Part shown: piece after piece, positions 42,399 to 50,176 of the stretch | How positions within the stretch are numbered: position 1 is the first letter of the stretch | Layout of the letters: the number at the start of each line of letters is the position of its first letter | Assembly (NCBI GenBank): GCA_947365245.1 | Contig: CANAWG010000001.1 | Span: 236,330-300,329 of the forward strand | DNA length: 64,000 nt | Direction of reading: 5' to 3' | DNA from: an uncultured Oscillibacter sp. | GTDB lineage: Bacteria > Bacillota > Clostridia > Oscillospirales > Oscillospiraceae | Program-made: the position numbers and the translations under genes | The notes under the pieces: model-generated | What the model saw: the letters and a program-made list of their open reading frames with translations, nothing else | What the model was told of the DNA's origin: nothing | Database searches by the model: none

Positions 42399-43753
42399 GT
42401 CAGGCTTCCCCCCTTGCCGGTGATGATGAAGCTCTCTTTCTCAGAGCCCAGATAGAACCGGTCGCCCGGCCGCAGCGTCACGCCCTGATTGGGCGTCAGC
42501 CGCTGGCCCCCGGCCAGGAACGTGCCGTAGCTGGAGCCCAGGTCGGTCAAAACCACCTGTCCGCCGGAGAGGGCGACCGTGCAGTGCCGCCCGCTGATGC
42601 CCGGAGTGCCGTCGGGGTAGACCAGGTCGTTTTCGTTGGGGCTTCGCCCGATGCGCACCTGGCCGTTGATGGAGAACCGCCGGCCGGCGAAGACGCCGCT
42701 GTGGCCCTGGAGCCGCAGCTCCGCCGCGGCGAGGCTGGCGCCGGTCCCGCCTTCGCCGGGCGCGCGTTTCTTCTTCCGCAGCACCGCCGCCAGGATGACG
42801 GCGGCAGCGGCCGCGGCAGCCGCCGCGATGATAACCAGCACCGCCGGGGAGAGGCCGGCCTTGTAGACGTCATAGTGGATGCCCAGGGAGTCCAGGGCGT
42901 CCTTGGCGTATTTGATGCGCAGGGCGTAGTAGCTGTTGGAGACCGCCTGGCTCCCGCCGTGGTAGGTGTAGGTGTTGATGCCCACCACGGCCCCGTTCTC
43001 GTCCAGCAGGGGGCCGCCGGAGTTCCCGCCGTTGATGATGGCGTTGTGCTGGATCAGGTGGCCCGTCAGGGCGCCGCTGTTGGTGTCCACGGCGGAGACG
43101 CTGTCGTAGAACCGGGAGATGTCGCCGCTGTTGACGGTCACGTCGTCCACGCCCGCCAGCAGATAGCTCTCGGAGGTGGCGCTGTCGGAGGCCCCGGGAT
43201 AGCCCAGGCTGCTGACCCGGTCCGCCACCTGGAGGCTGTCCTCATCGCCCAGCAGGGGCAGGGCCGCCCGGCCCGGAACGGCCTCCGCGGCCTTGAGCAC
43301 GGCCACGTCCGCGTCCTCGCTCTGCCCCAGATAGGTCACGGTGCAGGGGATTGCCCGGCTGGTGTCCAGGGTGAAGGTGTCCGTGTGGTAAGCGAAGTTG
43401 TCCAGCAGGATGTAGTAGCCGGTGATGTTGTACGTGCAGTAGTAGATATCGCCCTGGAGCTCGATGGGCCCGTCCTCCTGGGTCACCACGTGGCGGTTGG
43501 TGATAAACACGTCGGTCTCTTTCCCCGCGGCGCCCACGCCGAAAGCGCTGCCGCTGGAATAGCCGCTGACCGTCCCCAGACGCTCCTGGCTCTCAAGGTC
43601 GTATACCTCCGCCTCGTAGAGGGCCACCACCCGCACCACGCCATTGCGGCTGTCGGCCGCCGTATTGCCGGCGGCGCCAGCGCAGACGGCGCCGCTGAGG
43701 TATAAAAGCGTCAGCACCGTCAGAAGCAGCCCCCGCAAAGATCTCTTTTTCAT
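42395..43753 (-). CDS. Trypsin-like serine protease with membrane helix and C-terminal FHA domain
   Basis: A 452-residue protein. A signal-like N-terminal helix (MKKRSLRGLLLTVLTLLYLS) is followed by an S1-type protease domain with complete triad: His in FITNRHVV near 85, Asp in SEDADVAVLKA near 146, Ser in INGGNSGGPLLDENG near 245. An alanine-rich membrane helix (about 304-328) and a basic stop-transfer KKKR come next, then a cytoplasmic FHA domain (VRIGRSPNENDLVYPDGTPG, ISGRHCTV, SSYGTFL). The protease thus faces outside and the phosphothreonine-binding domain inside. The ATG follows AAAGGAGGAG. It could couple external proteolysis to internal phosphorylation. Confidence 0.92.
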   Translation of the reverse strand: MKKRSLRGLLLTVLTLLYLSGAVCAGAAGNTAADSRNGVVRVVALYEAEVYDLESQERLGTVSGYSSGSAFGVGAAGKETDVFITNRHVVTQEDGPIELQGDIYYCTYNITGYYILLDNFAYHTDTFTLDTSRAIPCTVTYLGQSEDADVAVLKAAEAVPGRAALPLLGDEDSLQVADRVSSLGYPGASDSATSESYLLAGVDDVTVNSGDISRFYDSVSAVDTNSGALTGHLIQHNAIINGGNSGGPLLDENGAVVGINTYTYHGGSQAVSNSYYALRIKYAKDALDSLGIHYDVYKAGLSPAVLVIIAAAAAAAAAVILAAVLRKKKRAPGEGGTGASLAAAELRLQGHSGVFAGRRFSINGQVRIGRSPNENDLVYPDGTPGISGRHCTVALSGGQVVLTDLGSSYGTFLAGGQRLTPNQGVTLRPGDRFYLGSEKESFIITGKGGSLT

Positions 43754-43773
43754 GTCGCGCTCCTCCTTTTTCT

Positions 43774-44487
43774 CTACCTGGTCAGCCACACGGCGGCGGC
43801 TGTGTTGTTGTCGTTGTCCCCGGTGACCCGGGCCTCCAGGCGCCGGCGCATCCGGGCAAGCCAGTCCTCCGGCCCCGCGGCCGAGCGCAGGTCCTCCTCC
43901 ATCTCCCGCTCCAGCACGTACTCCCAGAAGCCATCGCTGCAGAGGAGAAACGCGTGCCGCCCGGCGCCCAGGGTCTCCTCCCCGGTCTCCACCGTCAGCT
44001 CCCCCTCCTGGCCCAGGGCCCGGAGCACCCGGCTGCGGTCCTCGTGGAAGCGGATCTGGTCCGCGGTGATCTCTCCCAGCATCACGCCCAGCTGCGCCGC
44101 GCTGTGGTCCCGGGTTTGAAAGGCCAGCGCGCCTTCCCGGAAGTAGTACAGCCGGGAGTCCCCGGCGTGGGCCCAGACGGCCCGCTCCCCCGCCAGGGTC
44201 AGCACCGCCGCCGTGGTCTTCATGGCGCACCGGGGCGTCTGGATGGCCTGCACCCGGCGGTTGGCCTCCTGCAGCAGAGTCTTCAGCTTCCCGCTGTCCG
44301 CCGTCCCGTCCCAGCCCCGGCAGATGCACTCCGCCGCCGTGGACGAGGCCCGCTCCCCGCCGCCGTGGCCCCCCAGGCCGTCGGCCAGCACCAGGCACAG
44401 CTCGTCCGCTCCCCTGGAGGCGGAGCGAACCGTGTCCTCGTTCCGCTCCCGGCCCCCGATGTCCGTATAGGTCGCAATCTCCAGCAT
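43774..44487 (-). CDS. PP2C-family protein phosphatase (cytoplasmic)
   Basis: A 237-residue Mg/Mn-dependent Ser/Thr phosphatase. All PP2C motifs are present: GRERNEDTV, LVLADGLGGHGGGE, WAHAGDSRLYYF, LLCSDGFWE and GDNDNNTAAAVW. It has no membrane segment. The start MLEIATYTD follows GGAGGAGG; a longer frame adds an unconserved MGRRLA. It probably reverses phosphorylation by the two kinases of the same operon. Confidence 0.93.
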   Translation of the reverse strand: MLEIATYTDIGGRERNEDTVRSASRGADELCLVLADGLGGHGGGERASSTAAECICRGWDGTADSGKLKTLLQEANRRVQAIQTPRCAMKTTAAVLTLAGERAVWAHAGDSRLYYFREGALAFQTRDHSAAQLGVMLGEITADQIRFHEDRSRVLRALGQEGELTVETGEETLGAGRHAFLLCSDGFWEYVLEREMEEDLRSAAGPEDWLARMRRRLEARVTGDNDNNTAAAVWLTR

Positions 44488-44507
44488 AGCCAGCCTCCTC
44501 CCCACGT

Positions 44508-45551
44508 TCAGCAGTTCAAAATGACCGCCGTGTAGTTGTCCTGGTTCTGGTAGCCCTTGGCCCGGATGGCCTCATCCAGCGCCCGGGCGGTCTGCCCCGC
44601 CTCCCGGGACAGCGCGGCGGTCAGCTCCTGGGGCGTCAGGGCGTTGTACACCCCGTCGCTCATGAGGACAAAGCGGTCCCCCGGCCGGATGGCCACGGGC
44701 TCCGCGGGCAGGTCCACGTACTTGAGGCGGCCCATGCCCAAAAAGCTGCTGAGCCCCGCTCCCTTGGGGTGGCTCACGGCCCCCTCCAGGGTCTCCTCGC
44801 CGTTGACGCAGCCGAGATACAGCTCGTTGCGGTAGACGTGCTCCCGGTTCAGCTGGTAGAGCGTCCCCTGGCGGTAGAGGCAGATGCGGCTGTCTCCAAT
44901 GGAGAGGTAGTGGAACGCCCCCTCCCGGATCAGCCCCGCCGTGAGGGTGGAGCCGCTGCGGTAGACCCCGTCGTCCCCCAGGAGGCGGTTTACCGCCGCG
45001 TTGGCCTGCTCCGCCAGCTGGACCAGCACCTGCTGGGGCGTGCCCCGGGCACGGTAGAAGGCCTGGGCCATGGCGGACACTGCCGCCTGGCTCACCTTGT
45101 CCCCGTCGCTGAGGCCCCCCATGCCGTCGGCCACCACCGCCAGCAGGCCCGCGGCCTCCTCCGCCGGGGAGACAAAAAAGCTGTCCTGCTGCCCGGGCCG
45201 GGCCCCCTGCTCGTGGAGCTTCTCCACGGTGACGGCCCCGCTCCAGGGGCCCTGCACCGGGTCGGGCCGCGCTTTTCGCCGCCGCAGCCAGGCGGACACC
45301 GCCGCCGCGGCCAGCGCCGCCAGCAGTCCGGCAAGCAAGCCCAGGCCGGCCCAGCCGCCGCAGGACACGCCCCCCGTCACGGGCTCCCGGAGCCACAGGG
45401 ACAGGGTTCCGCCCTCACCGGATACCGCCTCCTCGGCGGCAGATACACGCTCTTCCGCGGCGGTCTCCGGCGCCTCCGCCGCCGTGCCGGGTGAAGAAAG
45501 GACCTCCTCCCCGTCGGAGGAGGTCCGCCTCAAGCGGATCCAATCAGCCAT
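44508..45551 (-). CDS. PP2C-family protein phosphatase with membrane anchor
   Basis: A 347-residue protein. A Glu/Ala-rich N-terminal stretch is followed by a membrane helix (about residues 69-90, LGLLAGLLAALAAAAVSAWL) with a basic RRRK stop signal. A complete PP2C domain follows: RPGQQDSFFV, VVADGMGGLSDGD, LSIGDSRICLYR, VLMSDGVYN, YQNQDNYTAVIL. It is the membrane-linked counterpart of the soluble phosphatase next to it, matching the membrane/soluble pairing of the two kinases. Its start overlaps the end of the FHA gene by 8 bp. Confidence 0.92.
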   Translation of the reverse strand: MADWIRLRRTSSDGEEVLSSPGTAAEAPETAAEERVSAAEEAVSGEGGTLSLWLREPVTGGVSCGGWAGLGLLAGLLAALAAAAVSAWLRRRKARPDPVQGPWSGAVTVEKLHEQGARPGQQDSFFVSPAEEAAGLLAVVADGMGGLSDGDKVSQAAVSAMAQAFYRARGTPQQVLVQLAEQANAAVNRLLGDDGVYRSGSTLTAGLIREGAFHYLSIGDSRICLYRQGTLYQLNREHVYRNELYLGCVNGEETLEGAVSHPKGAGLSSFLGMGRLKYVDLPAEPVAIRPGDRFVLMSDGVYNALTPQELTAALSREAGQTARALDEAIRAKGYQNQDNYTAVILNC

Positions 45552-46209
45552 TTTCCAACTCCCTCTTCTCCCAGCTGAACGCCTCGCCGCAAAGGCCCAT
45601 GAAGATCAGCCTGGTGGTGCCGATGGAGATGACGTCGTAGTTCTTCAGCGCCACGGCCTGCAGCACCGCGTGGCCGTTGACCTTGATGAGGTTGCGCCCG
45701 GCGGAGGGGCCCACGAAGTACAGGTGCTCCCCGCTGTCATAAGCCACCATGGCGTGGTTCTGCCGGGAGATCTGCTGGTCGCCGCGGATGCGCACGTCCC
45801 CGGACTCCCGGCCGATGTAGTTGTACCCGGCGTGGAGGCGGTAGTCGGTGCCCCGGGCGGGGCCCTCGATGCACACCAGCCAGCCCACCACCGGCTCGGA
45901 GATGTCCCCGTCGGCCCGGCTGCCGCCGATGACCGTGGGCACGTCAAAGGGATTCGCCCCGCCGCCGGGCTGGGGCCCCGCGTCCGGCGGGGTCGTGGCG
46001 CCGAAATCGGCGTTGTACCCGCCGCCCATCCCGCCGCCTGGAGCCTCGGTGTGGGCAAAGCCGCCGCTTAAGGGCTCGGTGGCCGAAAAGCCGCCGCCGG
46101 GGACCTCCGCGGCGGCAAAGCCGCCGCAGCGGGGGCAGCGGGGGGGCTTGGCGCTGTCGTAGGGATGGCCGCAGCTGGGACAGTTGACCATCGACGTCTT
46201 GATTTCCAT
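45544..46209 (-). CDS. FHA-domain protein with N-terminal zinc ribbon
   Basis: A 221-residue cytoplasmic protein. A zinc ribbon (VNCPSCGHPYDSAKPPRCPR, CGG) is followed by a long Gly-rich, disordered linker with threonines (TTPPDAG, FDVPTVIGG) that could be phosphorylated. The C-terminal FHA domain is at about 125-205 (YNYIGRESGDVRI, QISRQNHAMV, LIKVNGHAV). This layout resembles GarA/FhaA-type phospho-readers. The ATG follows GAGGAAGATACC; the frame is open far upstream but that part is a shadow of the next gene. Confidence 0.9.
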   Translation of the reverse strand: MEIKTSMVNCPSCGHPYDSAKPPRCPRCGGFAAAEVPGGGFSATEPLSGGFAHTEAPGGGMGGGYNADFGATTPPDAGPQPGGGANPFDVPTVIGGSRADGDISEPVVGWLVCIEGPARGTDYRLHAGYNYIGRESGDVRIRGDQQISRQNHAMVAYDSGEHLYFVGPSAGRNLIKVNGHAVLQAVALKNYDVISIGTTRLIFMGLCGEAFSWEKRELENG

Positions 46210-46319
46210 GGTATCTTCCTCCTCATTGGTGTGATTCCCGCGTCGAAAGGCGGGGGACCATCTATTTGTTTTGCGGCCGCCGCCGCAGGAGACGGCGTGC
46301 ATCGGTTCAGAGGGCCTCC

Positions 46320-46988
46320 TCATGGCAGGCTGATCTGAAAGAGGCACCGGGTGTCCCCCAGGTAAAAGCGGCTCCCCGCCGCCAGCTGATGGGGATAGTT
46401 GGGCGGCAGCTTCCGCCCGTCCCCCATGAACGTGCCGTAGGTGGAGTTCAGGTCGATCAGCGACGCCACCCCCTGCTGCCAGCGGATGCAGCAGTGCCGG
46501 CGGCTGACGCCGGGCGTGCCCGTGGGGATGCGGACCGCGCAGGCGGCGTCGCACCCGAACAGCAGCCCCTCCCGGCCCACCGGGTAGGACTGCCCCCGCA
46601 GCGGGCCGGACAGCGCGGTGACGTACAGCGTATTGCCCTGCACGGGGCGGGAGGCGCGGTCCGCCCGCTCCGGCGGCACGCTCGTACCCCGCTGGGGCCA
46701 GACAAAGTCCGTCTTTTTGATGAAGATGGCCAGGACGAAGCCGATGGCCACCGGAATCTCCAGCCCCGGCAGCAGGCCGCTGAAGATGCAGCACAGCATC
46801 CCCAGCTGCCCCAGGCCCGGGCGGTTCATGTACCGCCCCAGCAGCAGCGGCAGCAGACCCGTCAGCGCCCCCAGCAGCATCAGCGCCGCAATGCCTAAAA
46901 TCAGGTAGATAATATCCGTCCCACGCACCTCCGTTTTCACTGGTCTTGACGGGAATACTCTACCACGCCGCTCCCCGGAAGCGTCCAT
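46320..46988 (-). CDS. Membrane FHA-domain protein
   Basis: About 222 residues, first gene of the seven-gene leftward operon. Two or three hydrophobic helices (DIIYLILGIAALMLLGAL, LPVAI-like stretches up to about residue 90) are followed by an FHA domain (VRIPTGTPGVSRRHCCIR, LIDLNSTYGTFMGDG). The usual GR before the first strand is GC here, but the SRRH and S-T-Y-G motifs are intact. The start is uncertain: ATG 46988 lacks a clear ribosome site and begins 8 bp from the 53-bp palindrome, and internal GTG codons are alternatives. Confidence 0.8.
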   Translation of the reverse strand: MDASGERRGRVFPSRPVKTEVRGTDIIYLILGIAALMLLGALTGLLPLLLGRYMNRPGLGQLGMLCCIFSGLLPGLEIPVAIGFVLAIFIKKTDFVWPQRGTSVPPERADRASRPVQGNTLYVTALSGPLRGQSYPVGREGLLFGCDAACAVRIPTGTPGVSRRHCCIRWQQGVASLIDLNSTYGTFMGDGRKLPPNYPHQLAAGSRFYLGDTRCLFQISLP

Positions 46989-46996
46989 CCCGTTTC

Positions 46997-47049
46997 CAGG
47001 GGAGCTCTCCTTTCAAGGCCGCGGCGGCCTTGAAAGGAGAGCTCCCCTG
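46997..47049. repeat. Perfect 53-bp palindrome at the divergent head of the signalling module
   Basis: Two 26-bp arms are exact reverse complements around a single central G at 47023. The left arm starts CAGGGGAGCTCTCCTTTCAA. The right arm contains the TTGAAA -35 element of the rightward promoter. It can extrude a cruciform in DNA or a long hairpin in RNA, and sits between the FHA operon and a membrane protein gene transcribed the other way. Confidence 0.9.
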
Positions 47050-47058
47050 TGCTATACT
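47030..47058 (+). promoter_or_regulatory. Promoter of the rightward membrane-protein genes
   Basis: TTGAAA (47030-47035), 17 bp, TATACT (47053-47058). The -35 lies inside the right arm of the palindrome, so protein binding or cruciform formation there would affect transcription. Confidence 0.65.
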
Positions 47059-47128
47059 GCTCTCAAGCGTCCTCGTCTTCCGCCGGGCGCGGAGATGGAG
47101 GCACCGACATAAGGAGGGACAGACCTTG

Positions 47129-48013
47129 ATGCTATCTGAAAAACACGCCGGTTTGGCGGTCAAAATCCTGTCGCTGGTCCTGGCCGCCGCGCTCTCGTTC
47201 TTCGCCGCCGCGTCCCTGCTGCCAAAGACGGATTTTGTGAGGGACTCCCTGCAGAGCGTGGAGGACAGCAGCAATACGGTCATGGAGCTCTCCGCGGCCA
47301 CGCTCTCCTCCTCCCTGGCCATCTCCGCCCTGCCGGACGACTTCGCCACGCCCCTGGCGGAGAGCCTCTCGGATATGAACATCTATTTCATCGCCATCCT
47401 AGTGGTGCTGTTTCTGGAGAAGATCCTGATCCAGTACGGCATCCGGGCGGCCTTTGCGGTCCTCGTCCCGCTGGCCTGCCTCGTGGGGATTCTCTTCGTC
47501 CTCACGGGGAGGGCGGTCCTGAAGAGCCTGGCGGTGCGGATCTGCATTCTGGGCCTGGCGGCGGCTTTTGTGGTCCCCTGCAGCACCCATCTCACCGGCA
47601 TCGTGGCGTCCGACCTCAACCGCTACGTGGACGAGACCATCCAGGAGACGGAGAAGAGCGCCGGCAAGCTCAACGAGGCCATGGAGGACGGCGGCGACGG
47701 CCAGACCATCTTTGAACGGCTGTCCGACCTCTTCCAGACCGCTGTCCGCGGCATCTCCGACCTTATGACGCACTTCCGGGACACCATCCGCAAGTGCATG
47801 AACTCCATCGCCATTCTGGTCCTGACCAACTGCGTCATACCGCTGCTGACGATCTTTCTGCTCAAGTGGATCCTGGGCGAGCTCTTCCGGATCGCGCTCC
47901 CCATGCCCGCCGGGAGAGCACGCCCCGCGGCCGGGGCGGAATTTGAATCGGAGTCCCGGCCGAAGGACCGGCGGGAGCTGGCCTGCGCAGGAGGGAAACG
48001 CCATGACGAATAG
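47129..48013 (+). CDS. Polytopic membrane protein of unknown function
   Basis: A 294-residue protein with an N-terminal membrane helix (VKILSLVLAAALSFFAAASL). An outside loop is followed by two or three helices between about 88 and 155 (IYFIAILVVLFLEKILI, AVLVPLACLVGILFVLTG, ICILGLAAAFVVPCSTHL), a helical soluble segment, and a last helix (IAILVLTNCVIPLLTIFLLK). AAGGAGGG lies 10 bp before the ATG. Not matched to a family. It is coupled to the DUF4230 gene that overlaps its end, and is divergent from the kinase/FHA operon, so the two may serve the same envelope function. Confidence 0.8.
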   Translation: MLSEKHAGLAVKILSLVLAAALSFFAAASLLPKTDFVRDSLQSVEDSSNTVMELSAATLSSSLAISALPDDFATPLAESLSDMNIYFIAILVVLFLEKILIQYGIRAAFAVLVPLACLVGILFVLTGRAVLKSLAVRICILGLAAAFVVPCSTHLTGIVASDLNRYVDETIQETEKSAGKLNEAMEDGGDGQTIFERLSDLFQTAVRGISDLMTHFRDTIRKCMNSIAILVLTNCVIPLLTIFLLKWILGELFRIALPMPAGRARPAAGAEFESESRPKDRRELACAGGKRHDE

Positions 48014-48698
48014 GCAGAAGCGGCTGAACATCACCGCCGCCGCACTGGCCGTGCTGATCCTGGCCGTCGTCGTCTGGGGGTGCGTCCGCGGCGCGGGTCC
48101 CGTGCGGATGCAGGTCTCAGACGGCATTGACGAGATCGATCTCAACACGATTTTCCTCCCCTCCAGCGGCGTGGAGGTCCGCTTCTCCGACGTCATCCTC
48201 TCCCGCCAGAACGAGACCCGCAGGCTGATCGTCAGCACCCAGAGCGGCACCGTCACCACAAAGCTGACAGACCACCTCATCAACCGGCTGGACTTTGACT
48301 TCATGAAGAAGACCCAGAACATCTCCTACACCGGCACGGGCTGCTTCGCGGTGGACCTGGACAGGCTGACCGCCTCCAGTATCGTGGAGGACCGGGAGAA
48401 AAAAACGGTGACGATCCGGATCGGCCACGCCTACCTGCAGGCCATTGAGATCGACCCCAACAACATCATGATCGACGACGTGCAGGAGAGCCTGCTGGCG
48501 CGGGGGGATATCAAGCTGACCGTGGCGGACTACACCGCCATTGAGCGGGAGATCCGCTCCCGCCTGGAAGAGCAGTTCAACACCGCGGCCAACGGGCAGG
48601 CCGCCGACAAGCTGGCCCTTGAGATGGTGCGGGAGATCTACGAGCCGGTCGTAAAGGCCGTCGACCGGCGCTACAGCGTGATCGTCCAGTTTCAGTAG
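48003..48698 (+). CDS. DUF4230 domain-containing protein
   Basis: A 231-residue protein with one N-terminal membrane helix (ITAAALAVLILAVVVWGCV), so the rest lies outside or is anchored. The soluble part matches the look of DUF4230 (FLPSSGVEVRFSDVILS, GCFAVDLDRLTASSIVED, REKKTVTIRIGHAYL, and a C-terminal helix rich in charged residues). The function is unknown. GGAGGGAAACGCC precedes the ATG, which lies 11 bp before the end of the upstream gene, so the two are translated together. Confidence 0.82.
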   Translation: MTNRQKRLNITAAALAVLILAVVVWGCVRGAGPVRMQVSDGIDEIDLNTIFLPSSGVEVRFSDVILSRQNETRRLIVSTQSGTVTTKLTDHLINRLDFDFMKKTQNISYTGTGCFAVDLDRLTASSIVEDREKKTVTIRIGHAYLQAIEIDPNNIMIDDVQESLLARGDIKLTVADYTAIEREIRSRLEEQFNTAANGQAADKLALEMVREIYEPVVKAVDRRYSVIVQFQ

Positions 48699-48713
48699 GC
48701 CTGTCCCGCCCGG

Positions 48714-48761
48714 AGCAAAGAGCGGCGGGCTGTGGAGCACCACAGTCCGCCGCTCTTTGCT
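48714..48761. terminator. Bidirectional terminator after the DUF4230 gene
   Basis: A 22-bp stem (AGCAAAGAGCGGCGG then CTGTGG, one mismatch) with a short loop between convergent genes. Confidence 0.85.
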
Positions 48762-48779
48762 ATTGGAAGCAACGTGCGC

Positions 48780-50174
48780 CTACGGTCCCTCCGCCCCCTC
48801 CGGAGTCTTCCGCATATTCCGGGACGCGATCCGCTTCATGGATTTGACGGAGAGGACGCAGACCGCTATGGTGAGGACGTCGGCGGCGGGCTGGGAGAGG
48901 TAGACGCCGCGGATCCCCAGCAGGCTGGGCAGCGTCAAAATAAAGGGCACATAGAACAGCCCCTGGCGGATGAGGGACAGAAACAGCCCGTACCGGGACG
49001 CGCCGATGGTCTGGTAGGTGATGGTCATCATATAGCAGAGCCCAAAGGCGGGATAGAGGGCCACCTGGGAGCGCAGCAGCCACTTTCCGTAGTCCACGAT
49101 GACCGCGTTCCGGTTGAACAGCAAAATCAGCGGCCGGGACAGCAGGATATAGACCGCCGCCACCAGCGCCGTCAGCACCAGCGCCCCCTTCAGGGCAAAG
49201 CGCACCGACTGGTGGAACCGGTCCTCGTCCCTGGCGCCAAAGGCAAAGGACGCCACCGGCTGGTAGCCCTGCATGAAGCCCATGACCACATAGCAGCCGA
49301 TGAGGATCAGCCGCTGGACCACGCCGTAGGCGGCGATGATCTCGTCCGTCTGGGGCAGGCCCTTGGCCGCCACGTTGGTCAGGGAGGCCGCCACGGACAG
49401 GCAGATCTGGATGACCGCCGTGGGGATGCCGATGACGGCCACGTCCCGGATAAATCCCCAGGTGGGGCGGAACGCCTTTGCCTTGATCTTGATGACGGAC
49501 CGCCCGCCGGCGTAGAACCAGGCCAGGATGAAAAAAGTGACGAACTGGGAGACGGTGGTGGCCTGGGAGGCCCCCGCCACCCCCTGGTTCAATCCAAACT
49601 CGAACATGAAAACGGGATCCAGAATGATGTTGAGACCCGCGCCGGTGATGACGGCGACGGAGGAGATCTTCACGGAGGACTCCGCCCGGGCGGCGCAGTT
49701 CATGCTCTGGGCGGGCAGGTTGGCCAGGGCGGCGATGAACATCCAAAAGGCGTAGTCCTTGGCGTAGGGCAGGGAGTCCCCGGTGGCGCCAAAGGCCCGC
49801 ATCAGCGGCTCCAGAAAAACAATGCCCCCCACACACAGCACCGCGCCGATGATGACGGAGACGCCGATGATGGTGGTCACGGTCCGGCTGGCGCCCTCCT
49901 CGTCCCGGGCCCCCAGCTGGCGGCCCGCCAGGACGGCGGCGCCCGCCGCGAAGATGTTCTCAATGGACACCATAATCAGCAGCAGCGGTACGGTGACCCC
50001 CACGCCCGCCATGGCCAGGTCATCGTTCAGCATCCCGATATAGGCGGTGTCCACCAGGTTGTAGACGGCTTTCGCCAGCAGCGCCAATGTGGCCGGAACG
50101 GCCAGCTTGACAATGGCCTTTTCGGGACGCATTTCACTCAGCACGGACTGGGTCCGCGGTTCTTTTTCAGACAT
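48780..50174 (-). CDS. MATE-family efflux transporter
   Basis: A 464-residue MATE exporter with about twelve helices (KLAVPATLALLAKAVYNLVD, the family start, and GASQATTVSQFVTFFIL). It is of the NorM/DinF-type clostridial group and not closely like the other MATE protein in the window. Its stop codon leaves room for the shared terminator, and its start is 3 bp from the end of the TetR gene upstream, so the two form one unit under TetR control. Likely role: export of a toxic compound sensed by that repressor. Confidence 0.93.
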   Translation of the reverse strand: MSEKEPRTQSVLSEMRPEKAIVKLAVPATLALLAKAVYNLVDTAYIGMLNDDLAMAGVGVTVPLLLIMVSIENIFAAGAAVLAGRQLGARDEEGASRTVTTIIGVSVIIGAVLCVGGIVFLEPLMRAFGATGDSLPYAKDYAFWMFIAALANLPAQSMNCAARAESSVKISSVAVITGAGLNIILDPVFMFEFGLNQGVAGASQATTVSQFVTFFILAWFYAGGRSVIKIKAKAFRPTWGFIRDVAVIGIPTAVIQICLSVAASLTNVAAKGLPQTDEIIAAYGVVQRLILIGCYVVMGFMQGYQPVASFAFGARDEDRFHQSVRFALKGALVLTALVAAVYILLSRPLILLFNRNAVIVDYGKWLLRSQVALYPAFGLCYMMTITYQTIGASRYGLFLSLIRQGLFYVPFILTLPSLLGIRGVYLSQPAADVLTIAVCVLSVKSMKRIASRNMRKTPEGAEGP

Positions 50175-50176
50175 GG

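Noticed and set aside
46210..46794. N-terminal extension of the zinc-ribbon FHA gene to 46794.
   Set aside because: The extra codons are an out-of-frame shadow of the adjacent membrane FHA gene; ATG 46209 has a ribosome site and the CPSCG ribbon directly follows.
46997..47049. Rho-independent terminator.
   Set aside because: No T-run follows either arm and it lies at the start, not end, of genes, so a regulatory or structural role is more likely.
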